In this document: positions 49,909 through 58,767 of the stretch, piece after piece
Position numbering within the stretch: the first letter of the stretch is position 1
Layout: each line of letters opens with the position of its first letter
NCBI RefSeq assembly: GCF_021696945.1
Contig: NZ_JACYHE010000017.1
Span: forward strand, 1-64,000
Source of the DNA: Streptomyces sp. JJ36
Lineage (GTDB): Bacteria; Actinomycetota; Actinomycetes; Streptomycetales; Streptomycetaceae
Reading direction: 5' to 3'
Length of the DNA stretch: 64,000 nt
Program-made: the position numbers and the translations under genes
The notes under the pieces: generated by a model
Told to the model about the DNA's origin: nothing
What the model saw: the letters and a program-made list of their open reading frames with translations, nothing else
Database searches by the model: none

Positions 49909-51086
49909 GCGACCGACGCCTCCAGCTCGGCCTCGATCTTGGCGATGAGGCGCTGCTCCAGGTCGGGGAGGCCGATCTGCTGCACCAGCTCGGCGAAGAA
50001 GCCGCGCACCACCAGGCGCCGGGCCTCGTACTCCGGGATGCCGCGGGCCATCAGGTAGAAGAGCTGCTCGTCGTCGAAGCGCCCGGTGGCCGAGGCGTGC
50101 CCGGCGCCGACGATCTCGCCGGTCTCGATCTCGAGGTTGGGGACCGAGTCGACGCGCGCGCCGTCGGTGAGCACCAGGTTGCGGTTGAGCTCGTAGGTGT
50201 CGGTGCCCTCGGCGTCCTTGCGGATCAGCACGTCGCCGATCCACACGGCGTGCGCCTCCTCGCCCTGCAGCGCGCCCTTGTAGGCGACGTTGCTCCGGCA
50301 GTTCGGGCTGTCGTGGTCGACGAAGAGCCGGTGCTCCTGGTGCTGGCCGTCGTCGGTGAAGTAGAGCCCGTAGAGCTCGGCCTCACCGCCCGGGCCGGCG
50401 TAGCGGACCTGGGGGTAGAGCCGCACCAGGTCGCCGCCGAAGGTGACGACCACGGACTTGAAGGAGGCGTCCCGGCCCACCAGGGCGTTGTGCTGGGAGC
50501 AGTGCACCGCGGTGTCGTCCCAGTCCTGGACGGAGACGACGGTGAGCTTCGCGCCGTCGCCGAGGACGTACTCCACGTTGGCGGCGCGGACGCCGTCGCC
50601 GGTGTGGTCGATCACCACGACCGCCTCGGCGAACGCCCCGAGCTCGAAGACGGTGTGCCCGTAGGTCACGCCGCCCTCGCCGTGCAGGCCCACCCGGATG
50701 GGCTCGTCCAGCACGGCCTCCTTGGGCACCGAGACGACGGTGGCCTTCTCGAAGGAGCTGAACGCCTGGGCCGCGACGCGGTCGACCGGCGTGCCGGCGC
50801 GGCCCACCCGCGCGTCGTCACGGGCGACGGTCTCCACCGTCACGGCGTCGGGCGCGGAGATCTCGGCCTTCAGCGAGCCCGACGCCTCGGCGGTGCCGTC
50901 GTGCAGCCCGCGCAACCGCTCCAGCGGCGTGAACCGCCACTCCTCCTCACGGCCGTGCGGCACCGGGAAGTCCGCCACGTCGTAGGACGGCGGCGCGCTC
51001 ATCCTGGTGGCGACGGTGGACTCGGCGGCCACCGCGATCGATCCGGTGGTGTTCGAACCGACCGGGATGTTCTGAGCCTCAGCCAT
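49905..51086 (-). CDS. sufD: SufD scaffold subunit
   Basis: SufD forms a beta-helix scaffold with SufB and SufC for building Fe-S clusters. The 393-residue protein has VPHGREEEWRFTPLERLRGLH near residue 43, the central beta-helix region, and the C-terminal family block DSVPNLEIETGEIVGAGHASATGRFDDEQLFYLMARGIPEYEARRL near 318-363. Lys/His/Cys residues near 226-300 (including HDSPNCRSNV) are in the usual place. It follows sufB after 104 bases and overlaps the Rieske gene. Confidence 0.95.
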   Translation of the reverse strand: MAEAQNIPVGSNTTGSIAVAAESTVATRMSAPPSYDVADFPVPHGREEEWRFTPLERLRGLHDGTAEASGSLKAEISAPDAVTVETVARDDARVGRAGTPVDRVAAQAFSSFEKATVVSVPKEAVLDEPIRVGLHGEGGVTYGHTVFELGAFAEAVVVIDHTGDGVRAANVEYVLGDGAKLTVVSVQDWDDTAVHCSQHNALVGRDASFKSVVVTFGGDLVRLYPQVRYAGPGGEAELYGLYFTDDGQHQEHRLFVDHDSPNCRSNVAYKGALQGEEAHAVWIGDVLIRKDAEGTDTYELNRNLVLTDGARVDSVPNLEIETGEIVGAGHASATGRFDDEQLFYLMARGIPEYEARRLVVRGFFAELVQQIGLPDLEQRLIAKIEAELEASVA

Positions 51087-51190
51087 GGCTGTCGTCGTGC
51101 TCGCTTTCCTTAGTCTGTGGCCGCGTGCCCCCGGGCAGCGGGGTCCGGGGGCACGCTCGCCTGGTCACCGGGTACAGGCGGCGGGCGGCG

Positions 51191-52612
51191 TCAGCCGACC
51201 GCGCCCTCCATCTGCAGCTCGATCAGCCGGTTCAGCTCGAGCGCGTACTCCATCGGGAGCTCCTTCGCGATCGGCTCCACGAAGCCGCGCACGATCATCG
51301 CCATCGCCTCGTCCTCGGAGAGGCCCCGGCTCATCAGGTAGAACAGCTGGTCGTCGCTGACCTTGGACACCGTCGCCTCGTGGCCCATCGTCACGTCGTC
51401 CTCGCGGACGTCGACGTACGGGTAGGTGTCCGACCGGGAGATCGTGTCGACCAGCAGGGCGTCGCAGAGGACGTTGGACTTGGAGCCCTCGGCGCCCTCG
51501 CCGATCTCGATCAGGCCGCGGTAGGAGGTGCGGCCGCCGGAACGGGCCACCGACTTGGAGACGATGTTGGAGGAGGTCCGGGGCGCCATGTGCACCATCT
51601 TGGCGCCGGCGTCCTGGTGCTGGCCCTCGCCCGCGAAGGCGACCGACAGCGTCTCGCCCTTGGCGTGCTCGCCCATGAGGTAGACCGCCGGGTACTTCAT
51701 GGTGACCTTGGAGCCGAGGTTGCCGTCGACCCACTCCATGGTCGCGCCCTCGTAGGCCACGGCACGCTTGGTGACCAGGTTGTAGACGTTGTTGGACCAG
51801 TTCTGGATGGTCGTGTAGCGGCAGCGGCCGCCCTTCTTGACGATGATCTCGACCACGGCGGAGTGCAGCGAGTCCGAGTTGTAGATCGGCGCGGTGCAGC
51901 CCTCGACGTAGTGCACGTAGGCGTTCTCGTCGACGATGATCAGGGTCCGCTCGAACTGGCCCATGTTCTCGGTGTTGATCCGGAAGTAGGCCTGGAGCGG
52001 GATGTCCACGTGCACGCCCGGCGGCACGTAGATGAAGGAGCCGCCGGACCACACGGCGGTGTTCAGCGCGGCGAACTTGTTGTCACCGGCGGGGATCACC
52101 GTGCCGAAGTGCTCCTGGAAGATCTCCGGGTGCTCGCGCAGCGCGGTGTCGGTGTCCAGGAAGAGGACGCCCTGGCTCTCCAGGTCCTCACGGATCTGGT
52201 GGTAGACGACCTCGGACTCGTACTGCGCCGCGACACCGGCGACCAGCCGCTGCTTCTCCGCCTCCGGGATGCCCAGCTTGTCGTAGGTGTTCTTGATGTC
52301 CTCCGGCAGGTCCTCCCAGGTCTGGGCCTGCTTCTCGGTGGACCGCACGAAGTACTTGATGTTGTCGAAGTCGATGCCGCTCAGGTCCGAGCCCCAGTTC
52401 GGCATGGGCTTCTTCTCGAAGAGCTTGAGGCCCTTCAGGCGCTGCTTCAGCATCCACGCCGGCTCGTTCTTCTTGTCCGAGATGTCGCGGACGACTTCCT
52501 CGCTGAGGCCGCGCTTGGCGGCGGCGCCGGCCGCGTCGGAGTCGGCCCAGCCGTACTCGTACCGGCCCAGACCCTCCAGCTCGGGGTGGGCAGTCTCCGT
52601 GGGGAGCGTCAT
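51191..52612 (-). CDS. sufB: SufB scaffold subunit
   Basis: SufB is the main Fe-S scaffold and SufBCD sulfur acceptor. The 473-residue protein begins [26 protein letters not shown] near residue 20 and shows [26 protein letters not shown] near 185, [22 protein letters not shown] near 250 and the C-terminal block [44 protein letters not shown]. The ATG at 52612 overlaps the sufR stop by 4 bases and sets the start. Length is normal for the family. Confidence 0.96.
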   Translation of the reverse strand: MTLPTETAHPELEGLGRYEYGWADSDAAGAAAKRGLSEEVVRDISDKKNEPAWMLKQRLKGLKLFEKKPMPNWGSDLSGIDFDNIKYFVRSTEKQAQTWEDLPEDIKNTYDKLGIPEAEKQRLVAGVAAQYESEVVYHQIREDLESQGVLFLDTDTALREHPEIFQEHFGTVIPAGDNKFAALNTAVWSGGSFIYVPPGVHVDIPLQAYFRINTENMGQFERTLIIVDENAYVHYVEGCTAPIYNSDSLHSAVVEIIVKKGGRCRYTTIQNWSNNVYNLVTKRAVAYEGATMEWVDGNLGSKVTMKYPAVYLMGEHAKGETLSVAFAGEGQHQDAGAKMVHMAPRTSSNIVSKSVARSGGRTSYRGLIEIGEGAEGSKSNVLCDALLVDTISRSDTYPYVDVREDDVTMGHEATVSKVSDDQLFYLMSRGLSEDEAMAMIVRGFVEPIAKELPMEYALELNRLIELQMEGAVG

Positions 52613-53490
52613 GCGGGGTTCCTCCCGGCCGTGTTCGCAGATGCTGCGGTGGCTTCGCTTGTGTGGGCTGTCGGGGCTTCGGGGCTGTCGCTGAGGGTGG
52701 TCGTACGGGCGGTCTCGGGCGCGGCCGGCGGCTGCGGCGCCTGCGGCACGAAGGTCGTACACACGCCGTCGCCGTGCGCGATGGTGGCCAGCCGCTGCAC
52801 ATGGGTGCCGAGCAGGCGGGAGAAGACCTCCGTCTCCGCCTCGCAGAGCTGCGGGAACTGCTCGGCGGCGTGCACCACCGGGCAGTGGTGCTGACAGAGC
52901 TGCTCTCCGCCGGCGCTCTGCCCGGGAGCACCGCCCGCGGCGGGCGCACTGCGTGCCGTCGCAGCGTACCCGTCCTCGGAGAGCGCGCGCGCCAGCGCGC
53001 GGGTGCGTTCCTCCGGCGGCGCCTCCTCCACGGACGCGCGGTAGCGCTCCGCCTGCGCGGCCACCCGGGCCCGGGCGAAGGCCGCGACGGCGGCCTCGCC
53101 CTGCTCGCCGCCGCCCGCCGACCGGGCGATCCAGCGCAGGGCGTCCACCGCCAGCTCGTCATACGCCTGGTCGAAGGCGTCCCGGCCGCAGTCGGTCAGC
53201 GCGAAGACCTTGGCCGGGCGGCCACGGCCCCGCGCGCCGTACACGCGCTTGTCGCGGGGCTCCACGACCCCCTCGGAGACCAGGTGGTCCAGGTGGCGGC
53301 GGACCGCCGCCTGGGTGAGCTCGAGGCGCAGCGCCAGCTCCGCGGCGGTGGAGGGGCCGTGGTCGAGGATGGACCGGGCCACCTTGTTCCGCGTGCCGTG
53401 CTGCTCGTCCAGGGCAGGAGGCACCGAAGCGCCGCCGACGGCCGTACCGGCCGTCGTGCGTGCCTGCGGAGTCTCGCCCTTCTTTTTCAC
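52609..53490 (-). CDS. sufR: Fe-S-sensing repressor SufR of the suf operon
   Basis: SufR is a DeoR/ArsR-like winged-helix repressor that senses an Fe-S cluster and controls suf. The 293-residue protein has the HTH region [45 protein letters not shown] near residues 32-80 and the wing [20 protein letters not shown]. Cluster ligands are probably the Cys residues of [23 protein letters not shown] near 198-220. The C-terminal 50 residues are a Pro/Ala/Thr-rich tail. The GTG at 53490 gives VKKKGET; no start further upstream is convincing. It heads the operon and overlaps sufB. Confidence 0.92.
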   Translation of the reverse strand: MKKKGETPQARTTAGTAVGGASVPPALDEQHGTRNKVARSILDHGPSTAAELALRLELTQAAVRRHLDHLVSEGVVEPRDKRVYGARGRGRPAKVFALTDCGRDAFDQAYDELAVDALRWIARSAGGGEQGEAAVAAFARARVAAQAERYRASVEEAPPEERTRALARALSEDGYAATARSAPAAGGAPGQSAGGEQLCQHHCPVVHAAEQFPQLCEAETEVFSRLLGTHVQRLATIAHGDGVCTTFVPQAPQPPAAPETARTTTLSDSPEAPTAHTSEATAASANTAGRNPA

Positions 53491-53518
53491 AACGTCATTG
53501 TTGCGTAATTCCGCGGAA
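53490..53518. promoter_or_regulatory. Palindromes at the sufR start, candidate SufR operator
   Basis: CAAC-N6-GTTG at 53490-53503 overlaps the sufR start codon, and TTCCGCGGAA at 53509-53518 is a perfect palindrome just upstream. Either could be the site by which SufR represses its own operon. The zone has several A/T runs among GC-rich sequence. I do not know the exact SufR site well enough to call a match. Confidence 0.4.
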
Positions 53519-53669
53519 CCGGGCAAGCGCCACCCTGACCAGGCCGAATGGCATGCATCACGTAAGGCCAGCCTTACCTGCCCTGCCCGACGAACCCGGG
53601 CAGACCCGCACGGACCTCCGCAGACCCCCCGGAAACAATCCCTGACCTGGGCTCCCTAGACTTCCCGGT

Positions 53670-54593
53670 ATGCAGAGCGCACCGGCTGTCGAGATCGCGG
53701 GACTCGTGAAGCGGTACGGCAGCAAGACCGCGGTGGACGGGCTCGACCTCACCGTCGCCGCGGGCTCCGTCACCGCCGTCCTGGGGCCCAACGGAGCAGG
53801 TAAGAGCACCACCGTGGAGATCTGTGAGGGCTTCCGCCGCCCCGACGCCGGCACCGTTCGCGTGCTCGGCCTCGACCCCGTCACCCGTTCGGCCGCACTG
53901 CGTCCCCGGATCGGCGTCATGCTGCAGAGCGGCGGCGTCTACCCGACCACCCGCGCCGAGGAGATGCTGCGGCACGTCGCCGCCCTGCACGCGCACCCGC
54001 TGGACGTGCCGGCGCTGGCCGCCCGGCTCGGCCTGGACGGCTGCGGACGGACGCCCTACCGGCGGCTCTCCGGCGGCCAGCGGCAGCGGCTCGCGCTGGC
54101 GATGGCCGTGGTGGGCCGGCCCGAACTGGTCTTCCTGGACGAGCCGACGGCCGGCCTCGACCCGCAGGCCCGGCGCGCCACCTGGGCCCTGGTGCGGGAG
54201 CTGCGCGCGGACGGCGTGACCGTGGTGCTCACCACCCACCACATGGAGGAGGCCGAGGAGCTGGCCGACGCCGTCGCCGTGGTGGACCGCGGGCGGGTGA
54301 TCGCCGAGGGGACCCCGGAGGAGCTGTGCCGCGGCGGCGCGGAGAACAGCCTGCGCTTCACCGGGCGGCCCGGGCTGGACCTCTCCTCGCTGCTGAAGGC
54401 CCTGCCCCCGGAGACCGCGGCCGCGGAGCTGACCCCGGGCGGCTACCGGGTCACCGGCACCGTCGACCCGCAGCTCCTCGCCACCGTCACCTCCTGGTGC
54501 GCGCAGAACGGCGTGCTGCCCGACCGCATCACGGTGGAGCGGCGCACCCTGGAGGACGTCTTCCTGGAGCTGACCGGCAAGGAGCTGCGATGA
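53670..54593 (+). CDS. ABC-2 transporter ATP-binding protein
   Basis: The 307-residue ATPase has Walker A VLGPNGAGKSTTVEICEG near residues 38-55, the signature YRRLSGGQRQRLALAMAVV near 129 and Walker B ELVFLDEPTAGLDPQARRAT near 153, with the H-loop Thr-His in VVLTTHHMEEAEEL. It belongs to the DrrA-like group that drives export through an ABC-2 permease. TAGACT at 53657-53662 lies 7 bases before the ATG, so the transcript may be leaderless. The C-terminus ends LELTGKELR; a repeat just downstream suggests that the original protein ended one residue later, next to the permease. Confidence 0.93.
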   Translation: MQSAPAVEIAGLVKRYGSKTAVDGLDLTVAAGSVTAVLGPNGAGKSTTVEICEGFRRPDAGTVRVLGLDPVTRSAALRPRIGVMLQSGGVYPTTRAEEMLRHVAALHAHPLDVPALAARLGLDGCGRTPYRRLSGGQRQRLALAMAVVGRPELVFLDEPTAGLDPQARRATWALVRELRADGVTVVLTTHHMEEAEELADAVAVVDRGRVIAEGTPEELCRGGAENSLRFTGRPGLDLSSLLKALPPETAAAELTPGGYRVTGTVDPQLLATVTSWCAQNGVLPDRITVERRTLEDVFLELTGKELR

Positions 54594-54687
54594 CCCGCCC
54601 GCACCCGGCCGTCCGGGGGTACGGGAGCCGCCCCCCGGAGGACGACGGCCCGGAGCCGACCGGCAAGCTGACCGGCAAGGAGCTGCG
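54568..54687 (+). repeat. 22-bp direct repeat at the ABC ATPase-permease junction, spanning a 98-base extra segment
   Basis: The sequence AGCTGACCGGCAAGGAGCTGCG occurs at 54568-54589 and again at 54666-54687, exactly 98 bases apart (the two copies are identical over 22 bases). The first copy ends the ATPase gene; the second lies directly before the permease ATG. A frame starting at 54590 (ATGA overlap with the ATPase stop) runs through the extra segment for 34 codons to 54694 and ends GKLTGKELRA, overlapping the permease ATG. A part-copy of the repeat (GACCGGCAAG) also occurs at 54658. The extra segment looks like a duplication or insertion that split a former ATGA junction. Confidence 0.8.
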
Positions 54688-54690
54688 CGC

Positions 54691-55494
54691 ATGACCGAAC
54701 CGACCACCGGGGCCCGGGACGCCGCGGGCACCCCGGGGACGTTCGCCCCGCGCCCCGGCGCGGCCCCGCTGCCGCGCATGATCGCCGCGCAGGCCGCGCT
54801 GGAGACCCGGCTGCTGCTGCGCCACGGCGAGCAGCTCCTGCTCACCGTGATCATCCCGGCGCTGCTCCTGGTGCTGTTCAGCGCCGTGGACATCGTGGAC
54901 ACCGGTGCGGGCCGCCGGGTGGACTTCCTGACACCCGGGGTGCTGGCGCTGGCGGTGCTCTCCACCGCCTTCACCGGGCAGGCGATCTCCACCGGCTTCG
55001 AGCGGCGCTACGGCGTGCTCAAACGGCTCGGCGCCTCGCCGCTGCCCCGCCGCGGCCTGCTGGCCGGCAAGACCTGCGCGGTGCTGGTGATCGAGGCGTT
55101 GCAGGTGGCTCTGCTCACCACGCTCGCCTTCGCGCTGGGCTGGTCGCCGCAGGGCGACCCGTTCTCCGTGCTGCTCCTGCTGCTGGCCGGCACGGCCGCG
55201 TTCTCCGGGCTGGGGCTGCTGATGGCGGGCACGCTGCGCGCGGAGGCCACGCTGGCCGCCGCCAACCTCGCCTTCGTCCTGCTGCTGATCGGCGGCGGGG
55301 TGGTGGTGCCGCTGGAGCGGTTCCCGGACGGGGTGCGCGCCGTACTGGAGCTGCTGCCCGTCGCGGCCCTCTCCGACGGGCTGCGCGCGGTGCTCCAGGA
55401 CGGCGCCGGGCTTCCGTGGGGCGACCTCGGCGTGCTGGCCGTCTGGGCCGTGCTGGGGCTGGGCGCCGCCGCCCGCTTCTTCCGCTGGGAGTGA
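54691..55494 (+). CDS. ABC-2 type transporter permease
   Basis: The 267-residue protein has about six membrane spans and the ABC-2 layout: LLLTVIIPALLLVLFSAVD near residue 52, VLALAVLSTAFTGQAISTGFERRYGVLKRLGASPLPR near 86-122, and a late segment GGGVVVPLERFPDGVRAVLELLPVAALSDGLRAVLQ near 204-238, which is highly typical of DrrB/YadH-like permeases. It pairs with the preceding ATPase to export an unknown hydrophobic substrate. The gene starts 97 bases after the ATPase stop because of the repeat-bounded extra segment. Confidence 0.92.
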   Translation: MTEPTTGARDAAGTPGTFAPRPGAAPLPRMIAAQAALETRLLLRHGEQLLLTVIIPALLLVLFSAVDIVDTGAGRRVDFLTPGVLALAVLSTAFTGQAISTGFERRYGVLKRLGASPLPRRGLLAGKTCAVLVIEALQVALLTTLAFALGWSPQGDPFSVLLLLLAGTAAFSGLGLLMAGTLRAEATLAAANLAFVLLLIGGGVVVPLERFPDGVRAVLELLPVAALSDGLRAVLQDGAGLPWGDLGVLAVWAVLGLGAAARFFRWE

Positions 55495-55600
55495 GCCGCC
55501 GGCGCCTCCACGCAGCACGTCAGGCGGCGGGCACCCGTGCCCGGGCCCTTCCGGCGCCCCCTTGTGAAGGCACGCACAAGGCCCGGCCTACCATGGGTCC

Positions 55601-56599
55601 GTGCCGAACATCCTCCCCCTGCTGCGCAACCCCCTCGCGTACGTCGCCGCGCGCTGGACGCCCGGCCGGCGCACCCTCCAGCGCGCCACCCTGTCCGCCG
55701 TGGTGATGAGCGTGCTCATCGTGGTGACCGGCGGCGCGGTGCGGCTGACGGGCTCCGGGCTGGGCTGCGAGACCTGGCCCAAGTGCAGCTCCGACAGCCT
55801 GACGGCGACCCCCGAGATGGGACTGCACGGCTACATCGAGTTCGGCAACCGGATGCTGACCTATGTGCTGTGCGCCGCCGTGGGCTGGGCGATCGTCGCG
55901 GCTCGCGCCGCCAAGCCGGTCCGCCGCGGGCTGCGCCGGCTGGCCTGGTCCCAGTTCTGGCTGGTGATGGGCAACGCCGTGCTGGGCGGCGTCACGGTGC
56001 TGACCGAGCTGAACCCGTACACCGTCGCCGCACACTTCCTGCTGGCCACCGGCCTGGTGACGGTGACGACGGTGACCTGGCTGCGGGCCCGGGAGGGCGA
56101 CGGACCGCCCCGGCCGCTGGTCGGCCGGCCGGTCAAGCGGCTGGCGGGGGCGCTGACGGTGGTGACCGTGGCGCTGCTCGTGGCGGGCACGGTGGTCACC
56201 GGCTCCGGGCCGCACGCGGGCGACAGCAGCGATGTGCCGCGGATGCCCGTGGAGTGGCGGACGGTCGCCCAGCTCCACGCCGAGCTGGCCTGGGCCGTGG
56301 TGGTGCTGACCGTGGCGGTGTGGCTGGTGCTGCGGGTCTTCGACGCACCCCCCGGCCCGCGGGCCCGCGCCCGGGAGCTCCTCCTGGTGCTGCTGGCCCA
56401 GGGCGCCCTCGGCTACGTGCAGTACCTCACCGAGCTGCCGGAGGTACTGGTGGGGTTGCATCTGCTGGGCTCGGTCCTGGTGTGGATCGCGGTGCTGCGG
56501 CTGCTGCTGTCGCTGCGGGAGCGGGGGCTGCCGCCCACGGCCCCGGTTCCGGCACCCGCAAGCGCGGAGGAGCAGCCGCTGGCGGTGTCCGGCCGGTAG
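55601..56599 (+). CDS. ctaA: Heme A synthase CtaA
   Basis: CtaA oxidises the C8 methyl of heme O to the formyl group of heme A for the aa3-type cytochrome oxidase. The 332-residue protein has eight membrane spans in two halves. Haem and family motifs include LTGSGLGCETWPKCSSDSLTA near residue 49 with its Cys pair, HGYIEFGNRMLTYV near 76, VAAHFLLATGL near 146, QLHAELAW near 226 and VGLHLLGSVLVW near 285. A GTG start is used; TACCAT at 55589-55594 lies 6 bases before it, so the mRNA may be leaderless. It is near ctaB but convergent with it. Confidence 0.93.
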   Translation: MPNILPLLRNPLAYVAARWTPGRRTLQRATLSAVVMSVLIVVTGGAVRLTGSGLGCETWPKCSSDSLTATPEMGLHGYIEFGNRMLTYVLCAAVGWAIVAARAAKPVRRGLRRLAWSQFWLVMGNAVLGGVTVLTELNPYTVAAHFLLATGLVTVTTVTWLRAREGDGPPRPLVGRPVKRLAGALTVVTVALLVAGTVVTGSGPHAGDSSDVPRMPVEWRTVAQLHAELAWAVVVLTVAVWLVLRVFDAPPGPRARARELLLVLLAQGALGYVQYLTELPEVLVGLHLLGSVLVWIAVLRLLLSLRERGLPPTAPVPAPASAEEQPLAVSGR

Positions 56600-56910
56600 C
56601 GGCCGGGGTACCGCCCGCGCGCCCCGGGCGGCGTCCGCACGCCCACAGCACGCACCGGGCGACCCCGTCGCCGGGCCACCGTTCTCGCGCCCCCGTGCGG
56701 GGTGGTGCACGGGCCGCGCCCCGGACCGGGCTGCCAGGCCCGCCGCGGCAGCTCCCGGGTCCAGCCGTCACGAAAGCTCCCGGCTGCCGCCGTCACGGAG
56801 CGCCGGCCGCACCAGCCCCGCGGTCTCGCGCGCGGGTGTGCGGGGTCTCACCGCAGCTACGGGCCGGGACCGCTCTCGCCTTCCGGCATACCCGCGGGTA
56901 GCATCCAGTC
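56600..56910 (+). other. 311-base gap between ctaA and the small conserved gene
   Basis: No gene is supported here. The last 15 bases before the ATG at 56911 contain TAGCAT at 56899-56904, a plausible -10 for a leaderless transcript. The rest is GC-rich sequence with open frames on both strands that lack motifs or ribosome sites. Confidence 0.5.
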
Positions 56911-57279
56911 ATGGCAGAGACACAGCACGCCGACGGGACCACGGCCGACGCGGCCGCGTCCGCCACCGGCCGGGACGCACGCCGGGTGGCCCGGCTCGCC
57001 AAGCAGATCAACGCGTTCGCCGCCGCGCACGGCGGTGCGGCCGAGGGGCAGATCTCCTACCTGGGCCAGCGGGGCGCCCGGATCGTTCTGGTCGCCGAGG
57101 ACGGCACCTGGGGCGACCTGGTGGCGCCGTCCCGCGGTCTCGCCGAGCAGGCGACGGCCCGCGCCGGGATCACGGTGCACGACGCCTTCGACGGCGAGCT
57201 GGCCGCAAAGGTGCGCACCGGGCCCTACGAGTGGTCGCGGATGGCGGGCATCCAGGTGGGCGGCCCGTCCAACGACTGA
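56911..57279 (+). CDS. Small conserved actinomycete protein of unknown function
   Basis: The 122-residue protein has no domain I can name. After a 20-residue Ala/Thr-rich start it reads RRVARLAKQINAFAAAHGGAAEGQISYLGQRGARIVLVAEDGTWGDLVAPS, then a C-terminal part ending FDGELAAKVRTGPYEWSRMAGIQVGG. The mix of helices and strands suggests a compact cytoplasmic protein. A similar gene lies between ctaA and ctaB in other Streptomyces as I recall. It is convergent with ctaB, with a hairpin terminator between. Confidence 0.7.
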   Translation: MAETQHADGTTADAAASATGRDARRVARLAKQINAFAAAHGGAAEGQISYLGQRGARIVLVAEDGTWGDLVAPSRGLAEQATARAGITVHDAFDGELAAKVRTGPYEWSRMAGIQVGGPSND

Positions 57280-57351
57280 GCCGCGTCACGCTGGGGGTGG
57301 GCCGTACGCGGCCCGCCCGCACGGTGAGGTGGGAGAGCCCCACGGACGACA

Positions 57352-57378
57352 GGCCCCGGACGGCGAACGTCCGGGGCC
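57352..57378. terminator. Hairpin terminator between the small conserved gene and ctaB
   Basis: GGCCCCGGAC at 57352-57361 pairs perfectly with GTCCGGGGCC at 57369-57378 across a 7-base loop. It lies between convergent stops at 57279 and 57450 and may serve both genes. No T tract is visible on either strand. Confidence 0.75.
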
Positions 57379-57449
57379 CGTGCGTGCTGCCGGTCTTCCG
57401 TGCGGCCGGTCGTACGCCCACCGGTGGAGCGCCCGCGCCGCGGGGCGGC

Positions 57450-58391
57450 TCAGCGGAGGAACGGGTCCACGGCGACGGCCACGAAGAGCAGCGAGACATA
57501 GCTGATCGACCAGTGGAAGAGGCGCATCTCCTTGAGCTTCGCCCCGGTGACCCCGGCCTTGGCCCGGGACTGCAGCGCGTGCGCCTCCCGGAGCCACCAG
57601 CCGCCGGCCACCACCGCGACCAGCGGGTAGAACCAGCCGACGTAGCCCAGCGGCCAGAGGGTGAGCGAGACGCCGACCATCACCCAGCTGTAGGCGACGA
57701 TCTGCCGCGCGACCACGGTGTTGGCCGCGATGACCGGGAGCATCGGGACGCCCACCCGCGCGTAGTCCTCCCGCACCTTCATGGAGAGCGGCCAGTAGTG
57801 CGGCGGCGTCCAGAAGAAGATGACCAGGAAGAGAACGATCGCGGCCAGGCCCACCTCGTTCGTCACGGCCGACCAGCCGATGAGCACGGGCATGCAGCCG
57901 GCGATGCCGCCCCAGACGATGTTCTGCGAGGTCCGGCGCTTGAGCAGCATCGTGTAGCCGACCACGTAGAAGAGCAGGGCGCCCAGCGAGAGCGCCGCGG
58001 AGAGCCAGTTGACCAGCAGCCCGAACCAGAGCGTGGAGACCACGGCGAGGGTGAGCCCGAACACCAGGCCCTCGCGCGGCGAGACCATGCCGGTGACGAG
58101 CGGGCGCTGCTCGGTGCGGTGCATCAGCGCGTCGATGTCCCGGTCCAGGTACATGTTGAGCGCGTTGGCGCCGCCGGCCGAGAGATAGCCGCCGACGCAG
58201 GTGAAGAGCACCAGCCACAGGTCGGGCACGCCCTGCGCGGCCAGGAACATCACCGGGATCGTGGTGATCAGCAGGAGTTCGATGATCCGCGGCTTGGTGA
58301 GCGCGATGAACGCCTTGACCCGGGCACCGAACGGCCGGTGCGCGGTGCTGTTGTCGAGCACCCCCGCGGGACGGGATTCGACGGCCGTCAC
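57450..58391 (-). CDS. ctaB: Protoheme IX farnesyltransferase (heme O synthase) CtaB
   Basis: CtaB attaches a farnesyl group to haem to give heme O, the substrate of CtaA. The 313-residue UbiA-family protein has about nine membrane spans and two Asp-rich sites: [26 protein letters not shown] near residue 76 and the second loop [27 protein letters not shown] near 192. The GTG at 58391 (VTAVESRP) is preferred because AGGGG lies 7 bases upstream; a GTG at 58397 adds two residues. It is divergent from the pentose phosphate operon. Confidence 0.93.
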   Translation of the reverse strand: MTAVESRPAGVLDNSTAHRPFGARVKAFIALTKPRIIELLLITTIPVMFLAAQGVPDLWLVLFTCVGGYLSAGGANALNMYLDRDIDALMHRTEQRPLVTGMVSPREGLVFGLTLAVVSTLWFGLLVNWLSAALSLGALLFYVVGYTMLLKRRTSQNIVWGGIAGCMPVLIGWSAVTNEVGLAAIVLFLVIFFWTPPHYWPLSMKVREDYARVGVPMLPVIAANTVVARQIVAYSWVMVGVSLTLWPLGYVGWFYPLVAVVAGGWWLREAHALQSRAKAGVTGAKLKEMRLFHWSISYVSLLFVAVAVDPFLR

Positions 58392-58767
58392 GAACACCCC
58401 TGATCACGTCATCGACCAGCGAGTCCGGACAGGCACGGCCGGGCAGGGCCGGGGGAGGACTCGCACGTACCACGCCACTCTAGACGGCACCGGTGCCCCG
58501 CCCGTCGCGGGGGTCCTCCGTGTCAGCCTGCACCGCTGCACCCGGCGGGCGGCGCACTCCGGGAGGCGGGGAATACCACGTGTCCGGATTCGGTTGCCGT
58601 GAGCGGCCCGGCGCCGGGTCCCGCGGTGACCCGACGTGACGTACGACGTGACTCACTATGTGAGCTCTCGAATGGGCGCCCGTACCAGCAGGGGTACGCT
58701 CGGGACCGCCCGGTGGAAACCGTCCGTCACCGGCCTTCGACATGTTGGAGAGGAGCCCTGACGCAGG
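58392..58767. promoter_or_regulatory. 376-base divergent region between ctaB and tkt
   Basis: No gene is supported. Promoters for both operons must lie here. Notable sequence is a near-tandem repeat CGACGTGAC-GTA-CGACGTGAC at 58632-58652 followed at once by a CTCAC-TAT-GTGAG inverted repeat at 58652-58664. These could be regulator sites for tkt-tal-zwf-opcA or ctaB. GGAGAGGAG at 58746-58754 is the likely but distant tkt ribosome site. Confidence 0.4.

Noticed and set aside
55528..55543. CGGGCACCCGTGCCCG palindrome after the ABC permease as a terminator.
   Set aside because: The stem is only 5-7 bp with almost no loop and no T tract. It may be chance in GC-rich DNA, so it is not listed as a feature.
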